A stretch of DNA of 64,000 bases from a virus: positions 92,429-156,428 of IMG/VR virus record IMGVR_UViG_3300037807_000878, one strand, 5' to 3'. The notes beneath the pieces were generated by a model. That model saw only the letters and a program-made list of their open reading frames with translations, ran no database searches and was not told the DNA's origin. Positions within the stretch are counted from its first letter, which is position 1, and each line of letters starts with the position of its first letter. The position numbers and the translations under genes were made by a program. Below, piece after piece: positions 49,642 to 60,245 of this stretch.

Positions 49642-50074
49642 TTTCTAATTTCTCATTTATCCAGTTAAAAGTTTCTTTTTTATTTTTGCATTTCTTAATG
49701 CCACTATTAAGTAGTTTACAGTACCACTCTATTAATTGAAAATCTGTAGGGAGTGAATAGAAGATCCATTCTTTATCCTCGCAAAAATCTTTTTCGTCTA
49801 TCCCCATAAGGCCCATACAGCATAACATGTAAACGGAAAGCTCCATACTCGTTTTAGGGCGAAACATCATCTCCCATAAGCGGTATGGCACCATCTTTAC
49901 CTTCAATCCGTCTTCTGTTTCAAAAGAAGCTGTAGAGGCTCCGGTATACGCATGACTATAGATAGACTCCCATAAAGGGGTATGCTTATTTAAGAACATA
50001 TATAAATCATTAAAATCTGTCTTTAATGTTTGTATAAATGTCCAATGCTTCTTTGATAGTTTTTTAAGCGTCAT
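49544..50074 (-). CDS. Hypothetical helical protein, tail block
   Basis: A 176-residue protein, helical and rich in Trp, Tyr, Phe and Cys. The ATG overlaps the preceding stop by 11 bases, a coupled start. The 3' 98 bases overlap the next gene in a different frame. A tail chaperone with frameshift extension is one possibility, but no slippery site was identified. Confidence 0.65.
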   Translation of the reverse strand: MTLKKLSKKHWTFIQTLKTDFNDLYMFLNKHTPLWESIYSHAYTGASTASFETEDGLKVKMVPYRLWEMMFRPKTSMELSVYMLCCMGLMGIDEKDFCEDKEWIFYSLPTDFQLIEWYCKLLNSGIKKCKNKKETFNWINEKLENGCTYHKMVCGNGRKDRITIGNPRKLARALFD

Positions 50075-51635
50075 TAACTTTATACATCGCTCCAGTCACC
50101 AATGTCAGTCCAAGGCCGCTTTCTATCACACCTTCCTGCATTGTATCTACAGGTAGAGTAAGGGATACCCCTTCAATACTACTGCGTAATAAGTTAAGAT
50201 AATTACCAACAGGTTTCACTGGCTTGCTTTGTCCATTTAATGAATCTTCGTTATGAAACGTTTGCTTCCTCTCGCCTGAACTAACTATGGCAGCTTCGTT
50301 AGAAGCCCACTGTTGAGCCCAGCCTCCCACCTGCGCAAGATCTTTAGCCATGCCTGCATATATCCCTTGTAACTGATCTATTGTATAAAAAGATGGATCC
50401 TTTAGTAGAGCCTCATCGATATTTATGTGATAGAATAAATCACGGGCTTGAATAGTTTCTGTTCCATCGTGTATTTGATAACTATTAATAAACAACCCAG
50501 TACCATCGAAGTCCTCTTGTCTGAGCGTTGTTTGCTGTATATGCGTAGTATCAAAGACCCTCCATGTATTAGCATCTTGTTTTTCAAAACAGTTCCAGGC
50601 TAAAAAAGCAGTAAAGCCATACGTGGAATCAATACACCCAGCGCCTGCAATATCTACAACCACCATGTATGCTAGAGTACCTGGAGGGTCTAGGGAAACA
50701 TCACGTCCAAATACGTTAACCATTGTACCTGGGTTGGGCAGCGCTGCGAAAGTTATAGTTAAATTAGTATTATCAATGACTGTACTATCAATCTTATAAG
50801 CAGCTTGGACTCCTGTTACTCTATCTATTATAAGCACGTCAGAACCTGTAGGTAAGACAACATCTTCGTAATGTTCTTTTATTATATCTGGGTGATCAGT
50901 CCAACCTTTTCCAACACCTGAACCCCACCCGTAACCGGAGTAATCCCCTACCTCATTAGGATTACTACTGTAACGTAAACAAGGATCATTTGTTAGTGCG
51001 CTTGTGGAGCGTAGCCCAGTAATGCTCGTACCTGCTCCATCCACCATAACTGCAGATATAAGTCCCTGCCAAGGGGTATGTAAAGCCCAACAACCTAGCG
51101 AGGACTCAAAAACGCTTTTTTTAAGCATAGCTAGATCTATAGTTGCTTGTGTTGTGACGGCTTTCGCTACCATAAGAGATAGGATCAGAGATTCGCCATT
51201 AGGTACAATATTTTCGGATATTGGCAGCGTGGAAGGAAACTGCGCCCCGACATTATTCTCTACTATAAAATCGCCGTAACTAGTAATGATACCTGTATCA
51301 GGAACAGGACCAGATTTTTTCACATCCTCTAGGTCTACCGGACTATAGCCTTTCTGAAAACTACAATAAGGACCCAGCCAAGTAGGAAGCATACTCTCAG
51401 TCTTGTTAGCAACGTGACTTATATACAGAGCAGCAGTACCTTCAATAGTCTCTATGGTCTCTAAAAACACATTTACTGATTCAGATATAGCAAGATCAAA
51501 GCCCCTTAATTTCTTAGAGAGCTCTGTCTTTTTTTCTTGTAAAGCGTTTTCTTGGGAGGCAGCGCCAATTACTAGTGTGCCTTCCTTGCCTTGAATGCCT
51601 AAAAGACCTTCAATGTTTTGCGCTTCATCCGTCAT
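50064..51635 (-). CDS. Large virion protein, unknown
   Basis: A 523-residue mixed protein with an N-terminal helical part and a long Gly/Asp/Thr-rich beta region. Position in the tail block supports a structural role. It shows no sheath, tube or tape-measure signature that I can recognise. Confidence 0.75.
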   Translation of the reverse strand: MTDEAQNIEGLLGIQGKEGTLVIGAASQENALQEKKTELSKKLRGFDLAISESVNVFLETIETIEGTAALYISHVANKTESMLPTWLGPYCSFQKGYSPVDLEDVKKSGPVPDTGIITSYGDFIVENNVGAQFPSTLPISENIVPNGESLILSLMVAKAVTTQATIDLAMLKKSVFESSLGCWALHTPWQGLISAVMVDGAGTSITGLRSTSALTNDPCLRYSSNPNEVGDYSGYGWGSGVGKGWTDHPDIIKEHYEDVVLPTGSDVLIIDRVTGVQAAYKIDSTVIDNTNLTITFAALPNPGTMVNVFGRDVSLDPPGTLAYMVVVDIAGAGCIDSTYGFTAFLAWNCFEKQDANTWRVFDTTHIQQTTLRQEDFDGTGLFINSYQIHDGTETIQARDLFYHINIDEALLKDPSFYTIDQLQGIYAGMAKDLAQVGGWAQQWASNEAAIVSSGERKQTFHNEDSLNGQSKPVKPVGNYLNLLRSSIEGVSLTLPVDTMQEGVIESGLGLTLVTGAMYKVNDA

Positions 51636-52419
51636 TCTTCAGTTTCTGTTTAATGTAAATATCACGCCAGGATTTAAACCACATCTCAGGTTTAAACTCG
51701 TGCATGCCAAAGTGTCCCGTCCACATGTTTGCGTCTAGCCCAACGTTTAAGCCTTTTTGCGTAAGGTAATCGCAAAATACCAAGTCTTCGCCGATCATAC
51801 GCTTGTTGTCTTCTGAAACTGCCAAAAAGAAAAGCTTCTGCTTATCCAAACCCTTTTCTCTTATTTTGTTTAAATCAATAACTGTACAAGCAAGACCAGA
51901 GTGTGCTACTTTGTGTACGCCTTTTTCTGGGACATCTTCGGGAGTAAGGATTGGATGACCTTTATCATCTGTCCTTATACCTACTGTAGGACTAAAAGGA
52001 GGTACACGCTTAATCGAAAGTGATGAGCACATAACAAAGTCGTTCTCTATGCAATCTTTTACAAGTCTTATGCATGTGTCTGGCTGAAAACTCATATCAT
52101 CATCGATAAACCATAGCCAGCGTACGTCTTCTTTTAAGGCTAGATTAAGTGATTCTTGTCTAGCAATCTGTATAAGACTCCCAGCATGGCTATAGAACAT
52201 AACACCTTTAAAAAGATTTAGGTAGGGCTGTGAGCTAAATAACGACTTAACTGTGCCACTATTTATATTATGCCTACCCGTAGGTATAGCTACCATAATA
52301 GGTCCTCTATGCTCCTCGTCTATATCCATATAAGAGGGAGGAGGCAGTACTATGCCTGGTTGCATTTCAGGTGCTTCGAGACCTTGTAGTGGTTTTAATT
52401 TACGTTTCTTCTGTGTCAT
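51625..52419 (-). CDS. Family 2-like glycosyltransferase
   Basis: A 264-residue GT-A enzyme. VAIPTGRHNINSGTV begins the nucleotide fold and LWFIDDDMSF near 102-111 is the DxD metal site. GEDLVFCDYLTQKG near 217 matches the acceptor-binding ED motif of GT2 enzymes. Set within virion genes and overlapping both neighbours, it may glycosylate a virion protein. Confidence 0.85.
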   Translation of the reverse strand: MTQKKRKLKPLQGLEAPEMQPGIVLPPPSYMDIDEEHRGPIMVAIPTGRHNINSGTVKSLFSSQPYLNLFKGVMFYSHAGSLIQIARQESLNLALKEDVRWLWFIDDDMSFQPDTCIRLVKDCIENDFVMCSSLSIKRVPPFSPTVGIRTDDKGHPILTPEDVPEKGVHKVAHSGLACTVIDLNKIREKGLDKQKLFFLAVSEDNKRMIGEDLVFCDYLTQKGLNVGLDANMWTGHFGMHEFKPEMWFKSWRDIYIKQKLKNDG

Positions 52420-53017
52420 TTTTTAAATGGGCTGTATCTTTAACAATACCTAAAAGAATTACTTGTGGGTAGTCCTCTGTAGATATCTGGATGGAAAAAT
52501 TAGTATTGGGCTTTAGACCCTTAGTGCTAAATCGTACTGTCGCTTTGCCATCGTACTCTGCAATAAAAGTACGGCTCAGTGTTCCATTTTGCACCTTTAA
52601 TCTTACAGGAAACCCTTCTGTATGTCTATATATTCTTCCATTCTCTACAGTACTTTTAATAGTTAAAATATACTCTCTATCTGGAAAGACTACGGGATGC
52701 GGAAAATCTTGTGGGTCCATTAAGGCAAAAGGCGTATTAAGCGCCGCCGTAATATTAGGGTCTTTGACCTTAATTAAGTCATTGTCCACAAACTTAAGAA
52801 TCTTCCCTCCCTCAGGTACTTTACCTTTGTATAAAGTAAACGCTAAACCTTTAAAGGTTCTTTTTAACGCCTCTATTTTTTCGACACCTTTAGGTATCTG
52901 ATGAAGTATATTTATAACATCCAGAGTATCTGGATCAAAAATAATGACCTTATAATCCGAAAAAACTCTTGGATCAGGCGTTACATGTGTTTGGGGTTCT
53001 CTTCTACTCTTGTTCAT
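52400..53017 (-). CDS. Hypothetical virion protein
   Basis: A 205-residue beta-rich protein with an Ig-like C-terminal half (RTFIAEYDGKATVRFSTKG). Overlaps neighbours by 14-20 bases. Unknown structural role. Confidence 0.7.
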   Translation of the reverse strand: MNKSRREPQTHVTPDPRVFSDYKVIIFDPDTLDVINILHQIPKGVEKIEALKRTFKGLAFTLYKGKVPEGGKILKFVDNDLIKVKDPNITAALNTPFALMDPQDFPHPVVFPDREYILTIKSTVENGRIYRHTEGFPVRLKVQNGTLSRTFIAEYDGKATVRFSTKGLKPNTNFSIQISTEDYPQVILLGIVKDTAHLKNDTEET

Positions 53018-53525
53018 CTTTTAAAATGGCTAAAACTTTATTATTAGCATCATATAAACGGGTTAGGAACAAACCATAGTTTTCTATTTTTTTAGAATAA
53101 TAAAAGATATCCCTAATGTTAGTAGTTAAACACCTAGACATTACCATGTCATGTAGTTTAGTCCACTTCTCCATTAAGAATTCGTGTGATTTTTTATCTA
53201 AAAATTTAAACCAGTCTACATGTGGTGCAGTATCCCATGTCCAATCCTTAAATATATAAGTTTTCTCTGTAGAAACACCATTGTTTAGCGTTGTCTCGTA
53301 TATAGTAGGACGGCTTTGAGTAGCATACTGAAACATAAGTGCCTTAGCTAAAATAGGTTGTCCAGTAAGATAGCCACCCTTTTTATGTACTATATCGCAA
53401 AACTCTACCTCAGTTAAACCTTTTTCTATTTTAGAAAAAAGCGTATTTATACCCAAACTCTGCGCCAAGAGATTAACCCATAAAGTATCTTGCTTTATAT
53501 CGGTAATAAGTGTCTGCTCTTTCAT
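53004..53525 (-). CDS. Hypothetical helical protein
   Basis: A 173-residue helical protein, first gene of a leftward unit: TACAAT ends seven bases before its ATG. It may be a tail chaperone or adaptor, but there is no recognisable motif. Confidence 0.7.
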   Translation of the reverse strand: MKEQTLITDIKQDTLWVNLLAQSLGINTLFSKIEKGLTEVEFCDIVHKKGGYLTGQPILAKALMFQYATQSRPTIYETTLNNGVSTEKTYIFKDWTWDTAPHVDWFKFLDKKSHEFLMEKWTKLHDMVMSRCLTTNIRDIFYYSKKIENYGLFLTRLYDANNKVLAILKDEQE

Positions 53526-53532
53526 ATTTTTA

Positions 53533-53538
53533 ATTGTA
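53533..53538 (-). promoter_or_regulatory. -10 TACAAT, leaderless arrangement
   Basis: On the minus strand CTACAAT ends seven bases before the ATG at 53525, within the 15-base gap after the 973-residue tail gene. Confidence 0.55.
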
Positions 53539-53540
53539 GC

Positions 53541-56462
53541 CTAACTCCCCAGGTCATGCCAGTCTTTTCTGTAAAAAACCTCATCTGGCGTCTGTATCCC
53601 ATCTAACTCTCTTGTGTGATTATGTACAGAAATAGTGGGATCAAGAGGACCAAACGCACTCCAAGAAACTAAACCGTGCCTAGCCTCACCGTAGTTTAAA
53701 TTACCTCCAGCCTCTGTTCGACAGATAACATGAAAGCCTATATGATGATCTACTTCGTCAATACTATGGTCGTTACGTCGCTGCGGCTGGTAGACCGGTA
53801 AAGCCAGTTCAGACAAAAGGGGGACTGTGTAATCAAAAGTATACTGAGCCATGCCTAGGCTATAGTCGTTTTTAAAATTTTGTCCTTCAGGAGCCCATGT
53901 AATTGGTGATATAATTACAACTATATTATTAATGGTAAAACTTTTAAAGCCTATATGAGCAAAATTCGCTGCATCTGCTGCCCCTGCGATGCTAAAAATA
54001 CCATCATGACACTCAGAGGGGTGTTCAGCAAAGTACTGTTTTAAAGCCTCTGATTGATACTCCTCGTTACGTGTAAAGGGGTCCGCAAAACCAGTATTAC
54101 CAAAATAGACACCTTGTTCAAATTCTGGTACACTAGGAAAGTGACTTAAAGGATGGCCGGGACTTCTCTGTACAGCCCCTAAAGTTAGATTAACGAAAGA
54201 GCCTCCAAAGGCATACCCATGCGCTGTTCCAATAGGCTGATGAGCGGAAGCTACGCCATCGCTAATTCTATTGACAACCTGAATTAAAGACTCACCTGGC
54301 GTTACATTGCCAGTTAACATATCGGAAAAACTCTTTACGATTGTTCCCTCGTCATCATAAGTAACGTTGGCATCTCTTTTATGTACTCTGGGTGCCTCCG
54401 GAGCCTCATAGAACCCAAAACAATCCATCCAAGGCTGAAGGTAAGCATCTAAAGCCGCATAGGTGACGATAGGATTATTTTCGCTAAAGTATTCATCCTT
54501 ATCAATATTAGCTGTATACACACCATAAGAGTTTGTTAAATATCCCCCATTCGCATCTTTCGCGAGCTTTCCTTCATGATACCAGCCACCTTCCTCTGTA
54601 GGACTACCTGTATAGTAATTTAGTTTATTAGCATTCTCGAGAGATGCGCCCACTCCAAGAGGTACATCATAGAACATTGACACGCTCATAGTTAAGGTTG
54701 AAAAAAGAGAAGCGTCTGCATTAGTAGAAATACCCCCTATACCAGCCAAAGACTCATATGTTACAAAATAATTACCGTTAAAAGCTGTACCAGCTACGTC
54801 TGCAAATTCAAACGTCGAGGCCGCATCATCAAAATATCTTTCTTCATCTACATTAAAAAGTGCCTCGGCTATTCCAGGCTTACTCACAGCGTCATCCAGT
54901 CCAGCAAAAGTTCTAGATCCATAAAGGAATTCTTTAGTTCTAGGTAACATGTAAGAAGGTCTAAAATTGAGAGCGTTTATGGATCTAAAGGGGATGGTTT
55001 CGTGCGCGTGGGCAAACTCACGCGCTTGCACAATAGGATTAGTCCCTATCTCTATAGCACTACTATTTTTATCATAAACATAACGTTGACCCCCTTCTTC
55101 ATTTAGAATAGGTGTAGTAGTTGAAAGCATATCTAATCTGTTGGCGATAAAATGATCGCTAGGAGCTAATTTACCATCTACAAAAACTTGTAATTCCCCC
55201 GATTCTACTTTATAAGGCGTAGTTGTTGCCATATAGGAGTAAGGGAGTTCAGCATGCTTAGAGTGTCCATCCACGATAGGTAAAAGCGCGTCATAATCTG
55301 TCTCCGTAAGAGTTGTTGTAGGATCATCCATAACACGAACGAGTAGTTCGTTATTACTTAGCCCGCGTACAAAAACGATAAAAAGGTCTGTTATAGCTTG
55401 TCCATTATAGTTATCTGTTACAAAACCACTCTGCACATGACCCCAGTTTTCGCGTGCTTTAATCTGTATAGCATCCTTAACGCTTTCGATAGTACCCATT
55501 GAAGCTACCTCTACTCTATCCGCACTCAGTAAGGTATAGCCTCCTGCAGATGACCTAGCAAAAACTATAGGCTGTAATTTACCTTCCTGTACTTGCGAAG
55601 CAACTCTCCTATCAAACATGAATTTAGGTTCTGAGACTCCCTCATTATAGTTAAAAGAAATCTTTTGAGTAGCATAAAAATCCTCGGAATATAATATGTC
55701 AATGAATGATTGAGTATATGATTCCTCAAATGTGCGTGCACCATCACTTACAGTGCAGAGTGATATCCCCCCTCTAATAATTAGAGAACCAGGACTTTCA
55801 ATAAAGAAATGTGTATTTTCTTCTAATAACTCCCCTTGATAGAAAACCAATAAATTGGGCGAGCCTGATATTAAAGAGATGCTAGATACCTCCAGTCTAT
55901 AACCACTAGCGCCTCCGCTTAGAAGAGTAGGATTCTCATAAGCTTTAAAAGCCATATTGGATTCTGTGCGTAAGCCACTAGTTACATCAGAAGCTATTTC
56001 ATCGATAGCTGTGTGTGAAGCTGGCTTATAAAAGGGTTTTCTTGTGTCCTTATAAACTCCCGTAGAGACACCTTCTGTAAATTTAAAAGGTGGCGTATAG
56101 TAGCCAATAATAGCCATTTCTTCTGTTACACTCATGGGGTCTATTAGATCAATAGAAACAGGTGTATCTTCTTTATTGTTAGACGTATGACCAACTATTA
56201 ACTTGGGTGATGTAGGCGTAACCCTATAGTTTAATTCAGTATCAGCTGTAATACGTACAAAAATACCATTAGAACAGAAAATTCCCGGACCTATCCGCAA
56301 GAGTAGAGCACCGAAACTATCCTCTTCTAGAGCAAGAAGAGAAAAGCCAGAAACTACAAAATTCTTCCCAAAGAGCGCCTTATGATTCTCATTAAAAGTA
56401 GTTGAAGTATAGCGAGAACCATACGCTATACTTTTTGAAATCAGTGTTTTGTCAATTTTCAT
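53541..56462 (-). CDS. Giant tail/virion protein, paralogue of 56459 gene
   Basis: A 973-residue beta-rich protein. It shares an ordered set of segments with the adjacent 1257-residue protein: an N-terminal F-x-L-GFRLLA/FSLLAL module, YFVT-x-ESL-x-G, SLF-T...DVP..VG, YFS-x-NPI and FGFY. No enzymatic motif was recognised. It is likely a fibre, baseplate wedge or similar appendage. The start codon overlaps the upstream stop by four bases. Confidence 0.8.
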   Translation of the reverse strand: MKIDKTLISKSIAYGSRYTSTTFNENHKALFGKNFVVSGFSLLALEEDSFGALLLRIGPGIFCSNGIFVRITADTELNYRVTPTSPKLIVGHTSNNKEDTPVSIDLIDPMSVTEEMAIIGYYTPPFKFTEGVSTGVYKDTRKPFYKPASHTAIDEIASDVTSGLRTESNMAFKAYENPTLLSGGASGYRLEVSSISLISGSPNLLVFYQGELLEENTHFFIESPGSLIIRGGISLCTVSDGARTFEESYTQSFIDILYSEDFYATQKISFNYNEGVSEPKFMFDRRVASQVQEGKLQPIVFARSSAGGYTLLSADRVEVASMGTIESVKDAIQIKARENWGHVQSGFVTDNYNGQAITDLFIVFVRGLSNNELLVRVMDDPTTTLTETDYDALLPIVDGHSKHAELPYSYMATTTPYKVESGELQVFVDGKLAPSDHFIANRLDMLSTTTPILNEEGGQRYVYDKNSSAIEIGTNPIVQAREFAHAHETIPFRSINALNFRPSYMLPRTKEFLYGSRTFAGLDDAVSKPGIAEALFNVDEERYFDDAASTFEFADVAGTAFNGNYFVTYESLAGIGGISTNADASLFSTLTMSVSMFYDVPLGVGASLENANKLNYYTGSPTEEGGWYHEGKLAKDANGGYLTNSYGVYTANIDKDEYFSENNPIVTYAALDAYLQPWMDCFGFYEAPEAPRVHKRDANVTYDDEGTIVKSFSDMLTGNVTPGESLIQVVNRISDGVASAHQPIGTAHGYAFGGSFVNLTLGAVQRSPGHPLSHFPSVPEFEQGVYFGNTGFADPFTRNEEYQSEALKQYFAEHPSECHDGIFSIAGAADAANFAHIGFKSFTINNIVVIISPITWAPEGQNFKNDYSLGMAQYTFDYTVPLLSELALPVYQPQRRNDHSIDEVDHHIGFHVICRTEAGGNLNYGEARHGLVSWSAFGPLDPTISVHNHTRELDGIQTPDEVFYRKDWHDLGS

Positions 56463-59400
56463 GTTTTAGTAAAGAAATTTTCTTTTGTTGAGCCCCCTCC
56501 AGTGTAAGTAGGGGTTATAGTTTTTAAAGGTCCCGATACGAAAAATTGAAGAGGTATATTAGCGTAACCAAAGTAATTTCCGACATTACCATCGTCAAAC
56601 TTTATACAGCCCCGCTCGTATCCTTTTATATCAATACTTCCGCTAAAACCAAAAGGACGTAGACCAAATTTACCATTTTTTTCTTCCAGATAATAGGTTA
56701 GGCGACGGGCCGAGCTTGTTCTACAGACATAAGCGCCTAAAGGTTTTATATCGTCCGTGTCTTGATTAAAGTCAAACTGTGTGCCGGCTCCTGCGAAGCC
56801 GGCGCCGACGGCGTTTCCATAAAAGGCGAATTCCGACATTGTTAACCAGCCGGGTATATAAGGCACAGCAAATATGAAACCCATGCCCGCCAAAATAAAG
56901 GCGGCGAGCATTCCCCAATCACAAGAATCCCAACAACTGGGGTCGTCCGGGCGCTCAAGATCATGCACTAGTACGTCAGGTGCCCATATTTGACCTATGG
57001 GATTGATGTGAACTTGATAATTATTACGTCCGCCTTTTTTACTTATATAAGTTCTATCTGCTAATGAGTAGTGAACTCGCCGCCAACCATCCCTCCCCTG
57101 TGTAGCATAAGTGTTGGTTCTGTAATTGTCTGTATAAGTAAAGCCTGTTAAATAGCCTGCCTCTAGAACACCTGTAGCTCCCTCGTGGGTATCAATATAG
57201 CCATCGCGCAAGGTAAAGCCCCCCTTGTGCGGGTAACACTTATTAGTATGATCTCCCGCTGGGTCTAAAATTATGCCAGAAGCATCAGCTTGCGAAAAGG
57301 CGGTGCCGCTCCATATGTTAGATTTATTCTCTTGTTGATCTCTGTCAGAGTATTCATCTGGGCGCAAGAAGCCTTTATGCCCAGTATAAAAACCAGCATC
57401 ATATCCCCCTTCTACGTTGCCATAAGGAAAGTCCTTATAACGTGTTTCATGATAGTTAGTACTCCTATAAGCAGCTGAATTATATGTTGGAATCCGTTCC
57501 CTATTCCAAATACCCAAAGAGCCTCTATCTGGTGTACCATATCCACCATAGTCACCATAGAAAAACCTCTTTCCACCAACCTCATCTCTTGGAGAGGTGC
57601 CTTGTCCTAATGGATCATTTAGAATTCTACTTTTTGACCACTCATAAGGCTCAACGATACCATCTTCCATGTTGAAAAAAGAATTAGACCACATATAGCC
57701 CAGACCCCACCCATAGCCCGCTCTAGCAATATCCACATCGTACATCTTAGTCATTACCTGAGTTATACTGTCTGTATCTGTTAGGTTAAAGAGTTTTTTT
57801 GCGTTTGCGTTTACTTGCCCACCAAAAGATTTAATTATTTCATTAAAACCGTCTTCAGAATATTGGACACCTGCGTCTCTGAAAATTTCTCTTGTCCCAT
57901 CACCTCTGTCTAAGTAGAACCCAAAAGTCTCTGCAAATTTATTTAAGAAAGAATCGATCGAAGCCATATCAGAGATAGGATTAAGGTCAGAGAAAAACGT
58001 CTCCACATCTACTTTATCTGTATAACGGCCAGTCGTAGAGCTTTTAATTGTCTTATTAGTAGGCCCTTTCGGAGGGGAGGCTGTGGGATCAGTACCTATT
58101 AATCCATCTGGATGCATTTCTTTCGCCTGCATAAAGGCCTTGCCTACATTCATAGGCACATCAGACATTAAATGTACTTCCATGGTAGCGAAAAGACTTT
58201 TATTTTTTTGAGGCCACCTTCCACTTTCTTCATCATACCCCGGCATTATATAACCAAAATCCGTGTAAGTAGGATCAGAGGTAAATCCCATCAACGAATC
58301 AATTGTAACAAAGTAATTTTGGTTGAAGGCCATATTGGAAGCTACAAATTCTTGCGGTGGTAGGCCATTAGGATTAAAATGTCTAGGATCACTACTGTTC
58401 CCTGTTTGATCCTTATTACCTGCATAGGTATCCTCCTCTAAAAGAGGGCTTCCATGATAAGGATAATTAAAAATAGCGCGTCCAACCGCAGCAGGGGGGT
58501 CTGTTAATTCTTCGAACGAATAAGCTTTTCTGGTTATATTAATAGTCTCTTTCTGCTTACCAGAAGAAGCGAAGCGTACAGACACAAGAGAATTAAACTC
58601 TTCTATATCATGTTCTAGAGTCTGCTCATAATAATCACCTAATGGCGTATCTATAATATTAGCAGGTGTGGGACTGACTTTTATCTTATCGACAGCTGGT
58701 TCACTAACAAAAGCCTGGCGACTTTCACTAGTAGCAAAATCAACGTCGTACATTGTAAAAGAAGCTGTTGAAACATTAGCCCATGAATGCTCTGGGTAGC
58801 TAAGACGACCATTTACCCATACCTGCATATCGTTGGAATCCTGATAGCCTAGATATTTTGTATTGCTGTATGAGCCTCTTATGTCCTCAACAGTGTTGTT
58901 CATCGTTCCGTGACTTTGGTGTTTTGGAGCCTCAACGCCAGCATTGATAACATCTATACCTGTTAAATCAGTAACGCCTACTATTGAGACATGACTAATC
59001 ACTTGTTCCTGATCTAAAGTATTGATAGAGGTAGCTTTACCAAATCCGCCATTATAATAAGCTTCTTCCGTAATCCACCAGGACCTAACATTTCCATCGA
59101 CATCTGCTTCAAACTCAACCCTAGGCTTTAATGTAAAGGTCCCAGTATTCGTATCTACATCATAACGTGTTGGTGGCAACAAAAACCCATTTGTAAACAC
59201 GAGGTAGTCTGTTAAACCAGCTTTCATGCCCTCATGATAGTTTGCAGGTAGCTCAATTGTGGGGTTAGCCTCGCCATTAAAAGCAACCTCATACCTCCAT
59301 TGAATATTCTCACTGTATAGAGAAGAAAAAGAACCCGAAGTTAGTTCAGTAGACTCTATACCATTTGAAGAAGAGAAATAAGGATTTTCTGTATAAGTTA

Positions 59401-60232
59401 TCGAATTATCGAGACCTCCAGCTTTCTTTTTGCTCCAAACGATTAAAGAACCAGGTGATTCTCTAATATAGTCAGCTCCGTCCCTTAATAAACGTCCATT
59501 AATAAAAAATAGATGATGCTGGTCATCATTTGATGGGACACCCATATCTACACGATATGCCCAGTCTAAAGCGGTTATCTCATCGCGTATCGAGAAAATT
59601 AGATTCTCCGTCGTCGTGGGTTCATCTAAATTAAATGTCCATTGTGGACCTACCTCTAGAAAATGAGCATGTAGATCTTTACCAGTACCAGCAAAACTAC
59701 TAATCTTTCCGCTAGGAGCTGGAAGCCATCTCCATGTATGCTTTTTGTCAATATCTCGTTCATCTTCTTCTACAGCATCTGCTATACCTTCTACAAAATA
59801 AGTACCTGTTATAGGTGAAGGATAGAAAACACCTATCAACACTTCCGTAGGACCTAACTTGACGCCTTCAGTAGTCGATTGTTTATAATCAACAGTGACC
59901 GGGCTCGTTTCTATAGAATTAAGTGTACTGGCATATATAAGCAAACCAGCCTGAGCCTGATCTACCTCTAACGTTGGGGAAATATCTAAATTAAAAGAAT
60001 CCTTAATCTCTACCGCAACGCCGTTGGATACAAATGAACCAGCTGAAAACTGTAAAGTGCATCCTTCCGTCACGGTTGCCTGGTTGCCTTCCTGAACGGC
60101 TAGAAGCCTAAACCCATCCAGTTTAAAACCCTGACCCATGCTCATGCGTACATCTGCAGATAAGGCATCTGACACGAGGGGTTCATTGTAATAAAAGCTT
60201 TTTGCGTATAATCCTTTTGGAATCTCTGCCAT
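56459..60232 (-). CDS. Giant tail/virion protein
   Basis: A 1257-residue protein, the first gene of the leftward unit and paralogue of the next. It has a beta-rich N-terminal half, and near 1140-1180 a hydrophobic segment (MLAAFILAGMGFIFAVPYIPG, one or two helices) followed by an insertion-like Gly/Ala stretch. The hydrophobic region could insert into membrane during infection. TACAAT lies seven bases before the ATG. Confidence 0.8.
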   Translation of the reverse strand: MAEIPKGLYAKSFYYNEPLVSDALSADVRMSMGQGFKLDGFRLLAVQEGNQATVTEGCTLQFSAGSFVSNGVAVEIKDSFNLDISPTLEVDQAQAGLLIYASTLNSIETSPVTVDYKQSTTEGVKLGPTEVLIGVFYPSPITGTYFVEGIADAVEEDERDIDKKHTWRWLPAPSGKISSFAGTGKDLHAHFLEVGPQWTFNLDEPTTTENLIFSIRDEITALDWAYRVDMGVPSNDDQHHLFFINGRLLRDGADYIRESPGSLIVWSKKKAGGLDNSITYTENPYFSSSNGIESTELTSGSFSSLYSENIQWRYEVAFNGEANPTIELPANYHEGMKAGLTDYLVFTNGFLLPPTRYDVDTNTGTFTLKPRVEFEADVDGNVRSWWITEEAYYNGGFGKATSINTLDQEQVISHVSIVGVTDLTGIDVINAGVEAPKHQSHGTMNNTVEDIRGSYSNTKYLGYQDSNDMQVWVNGRLSYPEHSWANVSTASFTMYDVDFATSESRQAFVSEPAVDKIKVSPTPANIIDTPLGDYYEQTLEHDIEEFNSLVSVRFASSGKQKETINITRKAYSFEELTDPPAAVGRAIFNYPYHGSPLLEEDTYAGNKDQTGNSSDPRHFNPNGLPPQEFVASNMAFNQNYFVTIDSLMGFTSDPTYTDFGYIMPGYDEESGRWPQKNKSLFATMEVHLMSDVPMNVGKAFMQAKEMHPDGLIGTDPTASPPKGPTNKTIKSSTTGRYTDKVDVETFFSDLNPISDMASIDSFLNKFAETFGFYLDRGDGTREIFRDAGVQYSEDGFNEIIKSFGGQVNANAKKLFNLTDTDSITQVMTKMYDVDIARAGYGWGLGYMWSNSFFNMEDGIVEPYEWSKSRILNDPLGQGTSPRDEVGGKRFFYGDYGGYGTPDRGSLGIWNRERIPTYNSAAYRSTNYHETRYKDFPYGNVEGGYDAGFYTGHKGFLRPDEYSDRDQQENKSNIWSGTAFSQADASGIILDPAGDHTNKCYPHKGGFTLRDGYIDTHEGATGVLEAGYLTGFTYTDNYRTNTYATQGRDGWRRVHYSLADRTYISKKGGRNNYQVHINPIGQIWAPDVLVHDLERPDDPSCWDSCDWGMLAAFILAGMGFIFAVPYIPGWLTMSEFAFYGNAVGAGFAGAGTQFDFNQDTDDIKPLGAYVCRTSSARRLTYYLEEKNGKFGLRPFGFSGSIDIKGYERGCIKFDDGNVGNYFGYANIPLQFFVSGPLKTITPTYTGGGSTKENFFTKT

Positions 60233-60239
60233 AATTCAT

Positions 60240-60245
60240 ATTGTA
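60240..60245 (-). promoter_or_regulatory. -10 TACAAT, leaderless arrangement
   Basis: TACAAT on the minus strand ends seven bases before the ATG at 60232 and lies back to back with the rightward promoter at 60294. Confidence 0.55.
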
